64,000 bases of DNA from Pedobacter endophyticus (lineage in GTDB: Bacteria; Bacteroidota; Bacteroidia; Sphingobacteriales; Sphingobacteriaceae): positions 4,092,001 to 4,156,000 of the forward strand of contig NZ_CP064939.1 in the NCBI RefSeq assembly GCF_015679185.1, read 5' to 3'. Positions within the stretch are counted from its first letter, which is position 1. Each line of letters opens with the position of its first letter. Position numbers and translations under genes: made by a program. Under the pieces are notes generated by a model. That model made no database searches and had not been told where the DNA came from. It was given only the letters and a program-made list of their open reading frames with translations. Shown here piece by piece: positions 28,546 to 37,999 of this stretch.

Positions 28546-28974
28546 CTAAGTGAACATTCTTTCGGAATTTTTAAAGGTTATATAATAGTTCGTCATGAAG
28601 TTCCAGAAGAAAACAATTCCTACTGCTACCAATTTACTAAGGTAAATATCCACACGACCGTAGGTATGCAATAAAAATATCGAAAGATAATTAATAGCAA
28701 GACCTGCAAGACCAATTATAAAAAAACACATAAATTTGCTGTTACTAGAATTCTTTTGTTTTCCAAATGTCCACTTTGAATTTAAAAGATAATTGTTAAT
28801 TACTGCAATAATAAAACCGATTGTAGAAGCTATAAACTTGTCCATTGAAAAAGACTCAATCAGCAAATATGTCAAGGAGAAATCGATAGCCATTCCAAAT
28901 AGCCCTATGACGCCATATTTGACTACTTTGATTGCCATCGGGAGAAAACGCTGTACGTATTTGTTTAAATACAT
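28546..28974 (-). CDS. GtrA family membrane protein
   Basis: 142-aa protein with four predicted membrane segments and the GtrA family start (FLPMAIKVVKYGVIGLFGMA, NYLLNSKWTFGKQK). GtrA proteins are thought to take part in moving lipid-linked sugars across the inner membrane for modification of surface glycans. It is read leftwards, after the small membrane protein and the GT-C-type protein at 29280, probably in one transcript. The family is clear; the lipid-linked sugar is unknown. Confidence 0.88.
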   Translation of the reverse strand: MYLNKYVQRFLPMAIKVVKYGVIGLFGMAIDFSLTYLLIESFSMDKFIASTIGFIIAVINNYLLNSKWTFGKQKNSSNSKFMCFFIIGLAGLAINYLSIFLLHTYGRVDIYLSKLVAVGIVFFWNFMTNYYITFKNSERMFT

Positions 28975-29137
28975 TATTTTAATTCTTATAATTTTTGTGT
29001 GCCCAGTTTCTTTGTTTTTGTCCTTGACTTATTTCCTAAAAATTATTCTTTCCTCTGAGGTATTTCAGATTAGATGCAAACTAATATAGTCATTATCATA
29101 AGCAATCAAAACTGTAGAAGTAAGAATTTTTGACTTT

Positions 29138-29290
29138 TTATTTTTTCTTAATATTTGTTTGCCAGATATAAAATTGGGGAAGAGTACGCTTATCAAGAAA
29201 ATAATAGTTAACCGCTATAAAAATATTTATAAAGAAAATTACCGCAATTAAAATGAATCCGATGATGTGTAACGATGTTTTATCTTTCAT
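29138..29290 (-). CDS. Small single-span membrane protein
   Basis: 50-codon frame from ATG (29290-29288) to TAA at 29138. It starts MKDKTSLHIIGFILIAVIFF, a hydrophobic helix from about residue 8 to 29, and ends in a basic tail with NIKKK. Its start overlaps the last 11 bp of the upstream GT-C-type gene, which points to translational coupling. I recognise no family. It may assist the neighbouring glycosyltransferase or GtrA protein. Confidence 0.5.
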   Translation of the reverse strand: MKDKTSLHIIGFILIAVIFFINIFIAVNYYFLDKRTLPQFYIWQTNIKKK

Positions 29291-30557
29291 TATCCTTTAT
29301 TTTTTTAAAATCAGATCTGGACTCGATAGTGATCTTTAATCTTTCCTTAAGCGTAAAAGCATTTTTCCAAACATGGACATAATTCTGAGAGGTCCAGATT
29401 AAAGCGACTAGATATATTGCTCCGAGGGCCGTAAAATGGGGGCTTAATCTATATTTTGGTGAAGAATACTTTAACAAAACTGTTGCAACAAATAGACATG
29501 AGCCCACAGCAGAAATGTAGGCGTAACGATCCGCAATGACAGAATACCGAGCTAATGAGAACAGGTTACTCGTTAAAACTATATGTATAAAGAAAAAGCT
29601 CAAAGCAAACAAAATTATTTTGTTTTTCAGTTTATTAAAAAAACAGGCGACGATTATAGGAATGGATATAACATGAACCCACAACCAAACTGGAATATCT
29701 TCAGATTTTAGAAATGGAAAAGGATACAAGTATGAAAGATTGACCGGGAGAATACATTTGGTAATGTACTCACTTACAGAATAGAAAAATAAGGGGATAC
29801 GTTGGAACCACGTATAAAAATCACTTCTATCGATTTGTTGGGAATCTAGCGTTGCCAATCCGAGCATTGTTGCCAAGATAAAAAAAGGGAGCTTCTCAAG
29901 CCAGACTAACTTGTTCCGAAGATCTCTACTATATAGATAATCAAGCAATACTAAACATACAGGTAAAACAACCGCCTGTTCCTTTGCTCCAAAGGAAAAA
30001 AGAAACATAACTAGTGTTAAATAATAACTTGACGGTTCTCCCGAACTTAAGTATTTTCTATAAGAAATTAAAGCAACAACGTAAAACATCGCATATATCA
30101 ACACTTTCGATGCCGCAACCCAGGAAACGGGTTCTACATTTATGGGCAATATTGCAAACATTGTTGTTGTAAGGAAAGCAAGTTTAACATTTTTTAAATT
30201 TTCCCTCGTATCAATATCACCCATTAATTCTTTCAAAAAATAGTAAACCAATAGGCAGTTTATATAGTGAATCATTACACTTACAATGTGGTATACACCA
30301 GGTGTATAGCCAAATAAACGATAGAGTGTTGTATAATATAACTGGTTTAACGGAGCATATTGACCGTAATAAAAATCTGTAAATATTGATCTGATATTAC
30401 TAATTGAGAATCCACCTTCTGTAAAATGGTTAGTTACAAACCATTGATCATCCCAACCAATCAAAAAGTCGAATTTACTAACTGGAAAATAGACGATTAA
30501 CAACGATACAAATACTGCAGCCATAAATATTATGTTTCTGCTATTTTTATTTTTCAT
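29280..30557 (-). CDS. GT-C-type membrane glycosyltransferase-like protein
   Basis: 425-aa protein from the ATG at 30557; the longer frame to 30620 adds 21 unlikely residues. About ten membrane segments. The first periplasmic loop carries an acidic pair, FLIGWDDQWFV (Asp36-Asp37), and the following NQLYYTTLYRLFGYTPGVYH is typical of Bacteroidota GT39-like/PMT-like proteins. Such enzymes use polyprenyl-phosphate sugars as donors. Asp-Asp rather than Asp-Glu at the catalytic loop is common in this subgroup. It is transcribed with the small membrane protein and GtrA. The acceptor is unknown. Confidence 0.78.
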   Translation of the reverse strand: MKNKNSRNIIFMAAVFVSLLIVYFPVSKFDFLIGWDDQWFVTNHFTEGGFSISNIRSIFTDFYYGQYAPLNQLYYTTLYRLFGYTPGVYHIVSVMIHYINCLLVYYFLKELMGDIDTRENLKNVKLAFLTTTMFAILPINVEPVSWVAASKVLIYAMFYVVALISYRKYLSSGEPSSYYLTLVMFLFSFGAKEQAVVLPVCLVLLDYLYSRDLRNKLVWLEKLPFFILATMLGLATLDSQQIDRSDFYTWFQRIPLFFYSVSEYITKCILPVNLSYLYPFPFLKSEDIPVWLWVHVISIPIIVACFFNKLKNKIILFALSFFFIHIVLTSNLFSLARYSVIADRYAYISAVGSCLFVATVLLKYSSPKYRLSPHFTALGAIYLVALIWTSQNYVHVWKNAFTLKERLKITIESRSDFKKIKDNER

Positions 30558-30689
30558 ATGAAAGCGATGATTTTTCTCCAATATATGAATTGTGTGGAAA
30601 AAGAATAAAATAATTAACAAAAATCTTTACGGACATTACAAATTAAATTTTATCAGCAAAAGAATTATCTTGCAAAAAAATACCCTGCC

Positions 30690-32714
30690 ATGCTGCGCTT
30701 TAATGTGAAAACATCTTTCTGTATTGTAATGGTTATGGCTTTGGTCCTTGCAATATCAATATATTATTCTAGCCAGCCCTTTCGGGCAGATCTTATAACC
30801 GCTAGCGGTTCCGCTTCAAGGGTTATCCTACCATTTAAATCCAAGGATGCAGGTAAGCCGGGCGTTTATACCTATAAATTAACAATATATAACTCGGCCT
30901 TGTTGTCGGGAAAATTCCATGTCATCGTTGATGATTGCTTCAGAAGCATAGAGTTAAATGGCAGGAATATTATGCTAGACATAGCATTGGAAAAAATATG
31001 TGATAGCAATAATGGGTTCGATATAAATTTAAAAAAACAGCTTCATTCTGGGGCTAACGTCTTAAAGCTAGAAACAGAAAATCGTAGCGGACATTTTGGG
31101 CTTCAATTTTACGATACGACCTTTTATGCTAAGTATTATTTCATGATATTGGTGTTTCTTTTCATGATTCTATTTAAACCAAAACCGTTTACATTTACCA
31201 TCTTTGGTAACTTCAAACATCTTTTAAGAAGCGAGGGGAACAGACTGTATGCCGTTTTCCTCTACATTCTAGTTATTACGGTAGTTTTATTTCTCGGGCC
31301 CATACTCAAAAACAGTAGCTTGCATAGATGGCTGATCATCTGGACCATATTAGGTTCAGCCTTAATTCCCTCCCTCCATTTGATCTACACGAATTGCTTA
31401 TTTGCTAAGTATTCATGCTGCATCTTTATTTTGTCATTTATACTTTGTTCAGCCTTTCTTGTTTGCCGCTTTTATGATGAATATTCCTACGATGTTGAGG
31501 GGCACATCCAATACATACAATATATGCTGGACACGGGCCATAGTCCTGTTGCCTCTGGTGGATGGATGTTTTACCATCCCTCTTTTTATTATCGTTGCGC
31601 TGCCCTCTTTTGGAGCCTTGTAAACTTGAATGCCCACTTTAACTATGAAGAGTTCTTGAAAATGATGCAGGCGTTTACACTATTCATCTTTATATTTTAT
31701 TCTTATTTTTCTGTTAGGACGGTTGACTTGGTTTTCAGGACCCTAAGAAAGAATGTTGACAAGAATACTCTTCGGGGTTCATATCATTTGGTGATTTCCC
31801 TTTTTCTGTTTTGGCCGGTCAACACTATTTTTTCCGGTAGGATTGGAAACGATATCCTGTTCGAACTATTTTATGCGATTGCATTTTACTTCATATTGAA
31901 ATGGTGGCATTCTCAGAAATTAGGTGACTTTCTCATTATTTTAATCTGTGCCTCTTTTGCGATATGGTCGAAAACAAACGGTTTTATACTGTTGGGTCTG
32001 GTTGGTACGCTTTTAACAATAAGATGCTTTACAAAACAGGACATAAAGCTGTTTAAAATGAGATATATAAGTAAAGCATACCTATTTGCCATATTTTTGG
32101 TGTTCATTGGCTATTTAACCCTTTCTGATAAGATTGCCCGCTTTAGGTATGATCCAGATGCGCCATTAGTTGTCAGTAATGCCAATGGGCTGGGCAATGA
32201 TTTGAGGGTAGAAAATAATTTAAGAACCTTTTTGACCTTTGATGCCGTAAAATTTGTCAAAGTACCATATACAAGCGCAATAAACCCGGAACGGGGACGG
32301 GATAACTTTTGGCACTTTCTTTTTAAAACAAGCCTGCTGGGTGAGTTTAGTGAAACGTCGCCGGTGTTAAAAGCTATTGCCAGTGCATTAAGCCTATTTT
32401 TTTTATTGCTACTGCCAATATTCCTTACTGGGCTTTTTGTAACAATAAAACACTATAAAAATGATTTACCAGTATTGATGTCGCTTTTACTTTTGGTCGG
32501 CTCGATGGTGATTTTTAGGATAGCATATCCTTTTTCATCTTCTAACGACTTTAGGTACATATATCCGGCCGTTTTACTGTTTTGCCTATTACTTGGTCGC
32601 GGAAAAATCCATCTTTCCAGGATACGATTTGTCAATTACTCAGCGATAGGCATTATTTCCATATTTATTGGCCTGGCGACAATTTACCAAATATTAAACA
32701 GCTTAAAATATTAA
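30690..32714 (+). CDS. Large membrane glycosyltransferase-like protein (GT-C fold)
   Basis: 674-aa protein. One N-terminal membrane segment (about 10-28) is followed by a periplasmic beta-rich domain of about 120 residues (AGKPGVYTYKLTIYNSALLS, ENRSGHFGLQFYDTTF), then ten or more membrane helices. A candidate catalytic loop is FYDEYSYDVEGHIQYIQYML, with acidic residues before a HxxY stretch as in GT39/GT83 proteins. The gene is divergent from the 29280 gene (133 bp between starts) and 45 bp before the next GT gene, so an operon with it is likely. Exact family is unsure. Confidence 0.68.
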   Translation: MLRFNVKTSFCIVMVMALVLAISIYYSSQPFRADLITASGSASRVILPFKSKDAGKPGVYTYKLTIYNSALLSGKFHVIVDDCFRSIELNGRNIMLDIALEKICDSNNGFDINLKKQLHSGANVLKLETENRSGHFGLQFYDTTFYAKYYFMILVFLFMILFKPKPFTFTIFGNFKHLLRSEGNRLYAVFLYILVITVVLFLGPILKNSSLHRWLIIWTILGSALIPSLHLIYTNCLFAKYSCCIFILSFILCSAFLVCRFYDEYSYDVEGHIQYIQYMLDTGHSPVASGGWMFYHPSFYYRCAALFWSLVNLNAHFNYEEFLKMMQAFTLFIFIFYSYFSVRTVDLVFRTLRKNVDKNTLRGSYHLVISLFLFWPVNTIFSGRIGNDILFELFYAIAFYFILKWWHSQKLGDFLIILICASFAIWSKTNGFILLGLVGTLLTIRCFTKQDIKLFKMRYISKAYLFAIFLVFIGYLTLSDKIARFRYDPDAPLVVSNANGLGNDLRVENNLRTFLTFDAVKFVKVPYTSAINPERGRDNFWHFLFKTSLLGEFSETSPVLKAIASALSLFFLLLLPIFLTGLFVTIKHYKNDLPVLMSLLLLVGSMVIFRIAYPFSSSNDFRYIYPAVLLFCLLLGRGKIHLSRIRFVNYSAIGIISIFIGLATIYQILNSLKY

Positions 32715-32759
32715 ACAGTTAGAATTCCCTGTCAACCTATTTTAACAATCTCCAAATCG

Positions 32760-34292
32760 ATGCAACCGATATTAAGCACAAAAGATCTTCTATTGAAAAA
32801 ACTATCAAAGACAGATCTTTCAACAGATTCTTATTTTTATGTTGTGGTACTAATTTTGTACCTAGTTGTGGCATACAATAGTTCTGGCTATTATCATTTC
32901 GATGAACATTTTCAAGTTATTGAATTTGCAAATTATAAAATGGGTAATACCTCATCTTCTGATCTTGCCTGGGAATTCTCATCGAGATTAAGATCAAGCT
33001 TTCAACCAGCTTTATGCTTTACAGTATTTAAAATTTGCAATTCCATTGGGCTTGATGACTCCTATCAACTCTCTTTCATTCTGCGAGCCCTAACTGCTGT
33101 ATTCAGCATTAGTGCGATTAGGTTCTTTATTCAGTCATTTAAGCACGCGGTTATTAACGACTATCGGAATCTTTTTGTCCTAATGTCTTATTTTATATGG
33201 TTCCTGCCATATATAAATGTTCGTTTTTCATCTGAAACATGTTCTGGCGTATGTTTTGTATTTGCCCTAGGCTTAATAGGACGACCCAATCCCAGAAGAA
33301 CAAATTTTCAGGGAATCTGTCTCGGGATTGTCCTGGGGATTTCGATACTTTTTAGATATCAAACGGCCATAATGGTTTGCGGGGCCATATTGTGGTTAAT
33401 TGTTTTTGAGGGGGAGTCAAAGAAGAGATTGGCAGTTATCATTTTTTCAATAATTGCTGTTCTTTCAACAGGAGTTGTAATTGACATCTGGTTTTATGGC
33501 GATTTTAATTTAACTATATATAATTATGTTTATATCAATCTTATCAAGGATGTAGCATCACAGTTTGGTGCTTCCCCTTGGTACGAAATATTATACTACA
33601 TATTTTTTTCAACTGGCCCTCTTGGGATCCTCATCTCAATTGCATATTTAATAATGGTATTTTATGAACCAAAGAGTGTTTTTATATGGACTACCTTGCC
33701 ATTTCTTGTTGTTCACTCAATTGTTCCCCACAAGGAATTGAGGTTTTTATTTCCATTGGCGAACTTGGTCCCTATAATACTTATCTTAGGGTTTCAGCAC
33801 TTTTCCCGGCTTAAACTATTACCCCCTCGTGGAATTGGCTTAGCACTACTAATCTTATTTATAACAATTAACTCGATCGGTCTTGGGGCTACCGTTTTTA
33901 GGGGGGCAGGTGATGCAAAGGTTGCAGTTGGCGAGTATATACACAAAAAATATGCGCAACAAAAGATAAACCTTATCTGTGTTAACGGGATAAATCCTTA
34001 CATTGATTGGCAATCCCCAAAAGATACTTTTTATCTTCATTCAAATATATCCCGAATCATAGTCCCTACAATATGGGGTCCGGATCCATTTAATCAGCAA
34101 TTGGGAGATGTAACACTACTATTAATAAGGCAAGAAGATATTACTGGACCAAGAACACTTGCCTTACTCGAAAATAATGGTTTCACTCTTGTGTTCGAAA
34201 ATTTTAATGCGTTTGAGAGAATAATCACTGAATTTTATGATTCGTCCTTTTTTGACCAGGAAATTTTTGTTTATGAGCTACAAAAGAACTAG
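32760..34292 (+). CDS. GT22-like (ALG9/GPI mannosyltransferase-type) membrane protein
   Basis: 510-aa polytopic protein. Two GT22 landmarks are visible: the loop YYHFDEHFQVIEFA (Asp48, Glu49) and HKELRFLFPL (residues 324-333), matching the family pattern HKExRFxxP. About eleven membrane segments lie between and after. GT22 enzymes transfer mannose from a lipid-phosphate donor. The gene lies 45 bp after the previous one, and its 3' end overlaps the convergent gene at 34289 by 4 bp. Confidence 0.8.
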   Translation: MQPILSTKDLLLKKLSKTDLSTDSYFYVVVLILYLVVAYNSSGYYHFDEHFQVIEFANYKMGNTSSSDLAWEFSSRLRSSFQPALCFTVFKICNSIGLDDSYQLSFILRALTAVFSISAIRFFIQSFKHAVINDYRNLFVLMSYFIWFLPYINVRFSSETCSGVCFVFALGLIGRPNPRRTNFQGICLGIVLGISILFRYQTAIMVCGAILWLIVFEGESKKRLAVIIFSIIAVLSTGVVIDIWFYGDFNLTIYNYVYINLIKDVASQFGASPWYEILYYIFFSTGPLGILISIAYLIMVFYEPKSVFIWTTLPFLVVHSIVPHKELRFLFPLANLVPIILILGFQHFSRLKLLPPRGIGLALLILFITINSIGLGATVFRGAGDAKVAVGEYIHKKYAQQKINLICVNGINPYIDWQSPKDTFYLHSNISRIIVPTIWGPDPFNQQLGDVTLLLIRQEDITGPRTLALLENNGFTLVFENFNAFERIITEFYDSSFFDQEIFVYELQKN

Positions 34293-35827
34293 TTCTTTAT
34301 AATAATAATAAATCCACCTCTGCTACCTCTGTAATCTATTATCGCGTGGTTTCTTTTATCCTCTTTCCAAGGATTTGCAAGTTTGTAAAACATAACCGGC
34401 TCTTCTATAAAATATTGATCAGTCATATATTCAATTTTCCCAACACGGTATTTCCTTAGTGAATCTACCAGGTTTTTTTTGGGGAGAAAATGTCCTGACG
34501 ACTCGATCTGTTCATTGCCGATATTCACCTCAAGAACTTTGTACCCTTTGACATCAAGAAAAAATGCTTTAAAGAGAGTTAGGGCGCTCAAAAAGAAAGA
34601 GAAAACAAGCGACAAGTACAATGTTCTACTGGCTTTTGGATCATGGCAAACTTTTAGTGAAAGATATAATGCTATAAGGATGAATATTATAAGGTAATAT
34701 CTAACCGAATTATGGACGGTAAAGAGGCTAAAAATACCCAGATAACTAATTAAAATAATACCTGGCACAGTGGTCTTTCCGAACGAAAACACGTCTTTCC
34801 AGAGATGATAGATACAGGAGATACAGAGAATTATAGCCGGAAATATAAAAAACGCCTTAATGCCCAATGCTACCGGGTATGAATAAATATTTAGAAAGAT
34901 CTTATAATTTGTCAATACATCAAAGAATGCTAATCCATGGCAGAAAACAAATGTCGCGAGACCCGCTGATGCAATTATTAACACAACATACCTTGGGATT
35001 CTAATTTTAAAATTAAAGTCCATTTCAAAGGCATAAGCAAATAAATGCACCTCTAATAAAACAAGAATAATAATCGAACTACCCCATATCATTCCATATT
35101 TCACATCAAAAATAACATTGAAAAAGCTCATTAGAATATGGAGCGCAGCTAAATTAAATAGATTTACAAAAAGCAGTATGATCAGATTTTTATAACAATA
35201 AGTTTTGTTGTGTCCGCTCCATATCAATAAACCAAACAGGGCAGCAAAAGAAACGCTTGCATAGATAATATGATTATAAGTCCCCAATAAGTTTATCATA
35301 AGGAATAAGATTATCAAGATCGGCCTGGGCTTGGCGTTTGTCTTCACAATTTTTGTTACCACAAGAAGGTATATGGCCATAAGGATCATTGTAAAGCTAT
35401 TAACTTCCCAGGCAATTCTGGGTAAGATCAGATATATTGCTGATTGACCGATGAATAGTAAGAATAAGATTGAGGATTGTTGACTGTAGGCTTTTAGTAT
35501 CCGGGATATTATTATAACGCCAATCAAGTTAAATAATACTCCTGGGATTCTGAGTTGACCCACACCTGATTCGAAGAAATAAAACGAGAGATATGAACTC
35601 AGCGCTTGTAAAATACCCGTGTAATGATTCATGCCATAAATTGAATGGAAGCCCTCCGTTTTATAGGAATCTGCCATTATTCCCATCCACGCTTCATCCC
35701 CATGCAGACCGGGTAGGCTATTTAGCTTCCAAGACCACCAAAACAGGAGGTAACCATATAACAATATCTCTGCAATGGTCCTTAAATAGGTCTTACCTTG
35801 GAAAAAATATTTTATTGTAGTGAGCAT
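34289..35827 (-). CDS. GT39-like membrane glycosyltransferase
   Basis: 512-aa protein with about eleven membrane segments and the first-loop motif SLPGLHGDEAWMGIM (Asp44-Glu45), the usual catalytic acidic pair of GT-C enzymes. YSYPVALGIKAFFIFPAIIL and the soluble C-terminal 90 residues are as in ArnT/GT39-like proteins. It converges on the GT22-like gene with a 4-bp overlap. The acceptor and sugar are unknown. With three other GT-C proteins nearby it probably decorates a surface glycan or glycolipid. Confidence 0.8.
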   Translation of the reverse strand: MLTTIKYFFQGKTYLRTIAEILLYGYLLFWWSWKLNSLPGLHGDEAWMGIMADSYKTEGFHSIYGMNHYTGILQALSSYLSFYFFESGVGQLRIPGVLFNLIGVIIISRILKAYSQQSSILFLLFIGQSAIYLILPRIAWEVNSFTMILMAIYLLVVTKIVKTNAKPRPILIILFLMINLLGTYNHIIYASVSFAALFGLLIWSGHNKTYCYKNLIILLFVNLFNLAALHILMSFFNVIFDVKYGMIWGSSIIILVLLEVHLFAYAFEMDFNFKIRIPRYVVLIIASAGLATFVFCHGLAFFDVLTNYKIFLNIYSYPVALGIKAFFIFPAIILCISCIYHLWKDVFSFGKTTVPGIILISYLGIFSLFTVHNSVRYYLIIFILIALYLSLKVCHDPKASRTLYLSLVFSFFLSALTLFKAFFLDVKGYKVLEVNIGNEQIESSGHFLPKKNLVDSLRKYRVGKIEYMTDQYFIEEPVMFYKLANPWKEDKRNHAIIDYRGSRGGFIIIIKN

Positions 35828-36186
35828 TTTCTGTATAATATCTTGTTGTAGCTTTATTGAACAAAAATAGGATTTCTGAAGAACTCTAATTTGAGTTGCA
35901 TAGAAAAGAGTTCACAAAACAGGAGTCTTTGTCGTTTGGAATTCAAGTGTAGAACCGCAGGTGCCAAGAAATACATTACTATTAAGTTGATATGATTGGA
36001 TTTTAATTTTAAATGTATATTTTAGTCAAATCCCTAACGATATATGAAAAAAAACGCTCAATCAAACTTGTTGATCTCCAAAAACTTCAAAAGAGGTTGC
36101 AACGGTTCTTATCTTAATCAAACAGGGAATGTCTTTTTTCAAAAGTTAAGGTTTTTTGTTTACGTAACGATTTCCTAATCCACCAA
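35828..36186. other. Divergent promoter region, no gene
   Basis: 359 bp between the starts of two divergent genes. A/T-rich, with no ORF of protein-like character. It should hold both promoters; I could not identify a convincing TTTG/TAnnTTTG pair. Confidence 0.45.
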
Positions 36187-37770
36187 ATGAGTAAAAAACA
36201 GACGGCGATTATTATCGGCGCAGGTCCAGGCGGACTGACGGCTGCATTCGAATTAGCCACCCGATCAAACATAGATGTGACCATACTTGAAGCTAGTAAT
36301 GAGATTGGGGGGATTTCAAGAACCGTCAATTACAAGGGAAACAGGATTGACATAGGCGGGCATAGATTTTTTTCGAAGTCCACCAGAGTGTTAGACTGGT
36401 GGGCCAATACCCTACCTCTGGAGCCAGCTTCACAGCCCCTAACAGATCTTGACTTATCTAAAATAGGCCCTGCGTCCACAGATTCTGAAAAAGGGGATAA
36501 GGTTATGTTAATCCGTAAAAGGGTTTCACGAATATTTTATCTGCGGAAATTCTTCGATTATCCAATAAGCCTAAATTACGCTGCAGCAAAAAACTTGGGT
36601 TTTATAAGAATAATCAAGATTGGTATAGCCTATATCACAATCCGTTTGTTCCCTATAAAAAACGAACAAACCCTTGAAGACTTCCTGGTAAATCGATTTG
36701 GTAGGGTTCTATATGAAACGTTTTTTAAGGATTATACCGAGAAAGTCTGGGGTATTCCATGTCATCAGATAAAGCCGGAGTGGGGCTCGCAACGGATAAA
36801 AGGCCTTTCAATCTCAAAAGCAATAAAACATTCTATAAAATCAATGTTCGAAAAGGATGAGACCATAGAACAAAAAAAAATTGAAACGAGTCTTATAGAT
36901 AAATTTATGTACCCGAAATTTGGTCCGGGCCAACTATGGGAAGAAGTTGCAGACAAGGTAAGCACCCTAGGAGGCAAGATTGTATTTGGCACCAGGGTAA
37001 CAAAAATAAAATGGATTACCGAAAGTCAGGTCGAGGTTTCCGTGAAGGATGTTGCAAGTGATTCAGAGCTGGTTTACACAGGGAATTACCTTTTTTCGAC
37101 AATGCCCATTAAGGACCTTATTTTGGGAATGGGGGATGAAGTCCCATTGGTGATACAAGAAGTTGCAAAGGGGCTAGCATACAGGGACTTTATTACGGTT
37201 GGGCTCTTACTTAAGGGCTTGAAAATTAAGGATAAAATGCCAAATAAAGCCGGTCAGAATCCTGATCAATTAATTTCCGATAATTGGATCTATATCCAAG
37301 AAAACGATGTGAAGCTTGGTAGATTACAGATTTTTAATAATTGGAGTCCCTACATGGTTGCTGATAGTAATAATGTATGGTTGGGACTAGAGTACTTCTG
37401 CAATGAAGGAGATCATCTATGGAACATGGAAGATAGGGATTTCATTACTTTCGCAATTGAGGAGCTGGTTAAAATAAGTTTTATTGAACCTGATGAGGTA
37501 TTGGATAGCACTGTGATAAAAGTACCCAAAGCATATCCAGCGTATTTTGGTAGTTACGATGACCTTCCGCTAGTTAGTGAATATACAGATTCTTTTAGCA
37601 ACATGTTCTTAATTGGACGAAATGGCATGCATAAATATAATAATCAAGACCATTCAATGCTAACGGCAATGGTCGCAGTCGACAACCTTCTCTCAGGCAA
37701 AAAAGATAAGGGGAATATTTGGATAATCAATACGGAAAATGATTACCATGAGACGAAAACCAGCGACTAG
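36187..37770 (+). CDS. NAD(P)/FAD-dependent oxidoreductase of glycan clusters
   Basis: 527-aa flavoprotein of the amine oxidase / protoporphyrinogen oxidase-like superfamily. It has the dinucleotide loop IIIGAGPGGLTAAFELA at residues 8-24, the ribose-binding VTILEASNEIGGISR and IDIGGHRFFSKS. The C-terminal FLIGRNGMHKYNNQDHSMLT is the second FAD-binding part and is shared with UDP-galactopyranose mutase-like proteins. It has no membrane segment. Such proteins often sit in surface-polysaccharide loci, and its place behind four GT-C genes fits sugar or lipid-carrier modification. The substrate is unknown. Confidence 0.82.
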   Translation: MSKKQTAIIIGAGPGGLTAAFELATRSNIDVTILEASNEIGGISRTVNYKGNRIDIGGHRFFSKSTRVLDWWANTLPLEPASQPLTDLDLSKIGPASTDSEKGDKVMLIRKRVSRIFYLRKFFDYPISLNYAAAKNLGFIRIIKIGIAYITIRLFPIKNEQTLEDFLVNRFGRVLYETFFKDYTEKVWGIPCHQIKPEWGSQRIKGLSISKAIKHSIKSMFEKDETIEQKKIETSLIDKFMYPKFGPGQLWEEVADKVSTLGGKIVFGTRVTKIKWITESQVEVSVKDVASDSELVYTGNYLFSTMPIKDLILGMGDEVPLVIQEVAKGLAYRDFITVGLLLKGLKIKDKMPNKAGQNPDQLISDNWIYIQENDVKLGRLQIFNNWSPYMVADSNNVWLGLEYFCNEGDHLWNMEDRDFITFAIEELVKISFIEPDEVLDSTVIKVPKAYPAYFGSYDDLPLVSEYTDSFSNMFLIGRNGMHKYNNQDHSMLTAMVAVDNLLSGKKDKGNIWIINTENDYHETKTSD

Positions 37771-37999
37771 CTTAAAAAGCGAAATTGCTATGGACCCACG
37801 CAAACTATTAGAATTTCTAGTCCATAAAAAATATAATAAGCCATTTATTCGAAAATTATTTGGAAATATTAATTTTCTTCTTATTTTAGTTAAATAATCG
37901 TTTAAATTAAATATATAATTATAACCTAGGTTGTGGTCTGATTTTCTCGTAGTTTGTGTCTGACATAAGCTAATGAACAGGATACAACTAACTAATCTT

